From Solwaraspora sp. WMMA2065 (GTDB lineage Bacteria > Actinomycetota > Actinomycetes > Mycobacteriales > Micromonosporaceae): DNA of 64,000 bases. Location: assembly GCF_030345075.1 (NCBI RefSeq), contig NZ_CP128361.1, positions 5,394,001 to 5,458,000 of the forward strand. The letters run 5' to 3'. Made by a program: the position numbers and the translations under genes. Shown here piece after piece: positions 63,977-64,000 of the stretch (its first letter is position 1; each line of letters begins with the position of its first letter). The notes under the pieces were generated by a model. The model saw nothing but the letters and a program-made list of their open reading frames with translations. It was not told the DNA's origin and searched no databases.

Positions 63977-64000
63977 GTGACCGATCTGCTGCGGCCGGCC
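63977..64000 (+). CDS. Start of a rightward gene cut by the window end
   Basis: GTG at 63977 opens VTDLLRPA and runs to the window end. TACCGTCCTATCC just before it resembles actinomycete promoters close to leaderless starts. Only eight codons are visible, so no product can be named. Confidence 0.35.

Overview
The window is very GC-rich, uses GTG (and sometimes TTG or CTG) starts, and is packed with stop-start overlaps. Gene content (WhiB-family regulator, T7SS genes, paired ArsA-like ATPases, MarP, PonA2) points to an actinomycete, most likely a Micromonosporaceae member such as Micromonospora. That assignment rests on gene content and style; no database search was possible.

Layout. (1) 1-2061: a small accessory cluster (truncated helix-turn-helix regulator, DivIVA-like protein, four tiny overlapping ORFs) lying against the 3' end of a tRNA-Pro(CGG) gene, a typical integration site. 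(2) 2369-3743: metallophosphoesterase and YqeY. (3) 3778-11390: an island of broken mobile elements (ISL3, IS5-type, IS605/TnpB, IS21/IstB remnants) around an unusual 1409-residue secreted protein that fuses an FG-GAP repeat region to a CBM4/9-GH9 cellulase. (4) 11400-35455: a core block whose order matches M. tuberculosis Rv3683 to Rv3671c: ponA2, wblA/whiB4, two ArsA-like ATPases, RidA, metallo-beta-lactamase-fold hydrolase, crp, nth, thioredoxin-like lipoprotein, NUDIX CoA hydrolase, marP. Extra genes sit inside it: a very large class III cyclase/AAA/TPR protein, a Ser/Thr kinase, a solute-binding lipoprotein with a membrane partner, CbiZ and a CapA-like phosphatase. (5) 34061-40961: part of a type VII secretion system (mycosin, three-domain EccC, EccD) without EccB, EccE or Esx substrates. 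(6) 40983-50769: housekeeping genes ppa, dacB, a zincin, tilS, hpt, ftsH, folE. (7) 50785-63645: a mostly leftward T4SS-like membrane locus: 2-TM pilin-like subunit, small TM protein, VirB4-like ATPase, VirB6-like polytopic protein, VirB8-like protein, transglycosylase plus M23 hydrolase, and an FtsK/EccC-like protein that has lost its P-loops. No relaxase or integrase is visible, so it may be a resident chromosomal secretion or envelope apparatus.

How the genes work together. The core block combines envelope growth (PonA2, DacB, MarP, the ArsA pair), redox and developmental control (WblA, thioredoxin-like protein) and cAMP signalling (a cyclase-type protein a few kb from crp). The kinase, solute-binding lipoprotein and membrane-protein run resembles the logic of mycobacterial PknG-GlnH-GlnX sensing. 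Most promising points for a second look: the P-loop-less FtsK-like protein with the relaxase-free T4SS-like locus, the FG-GAP/GH9 chimera, the probable CTG start of folE coupled to the ftsH stop, the read-through of tilS into a convergent gene, and the surviving IS605 right end with omega-RNA-like hairpins inside an istB remnant.
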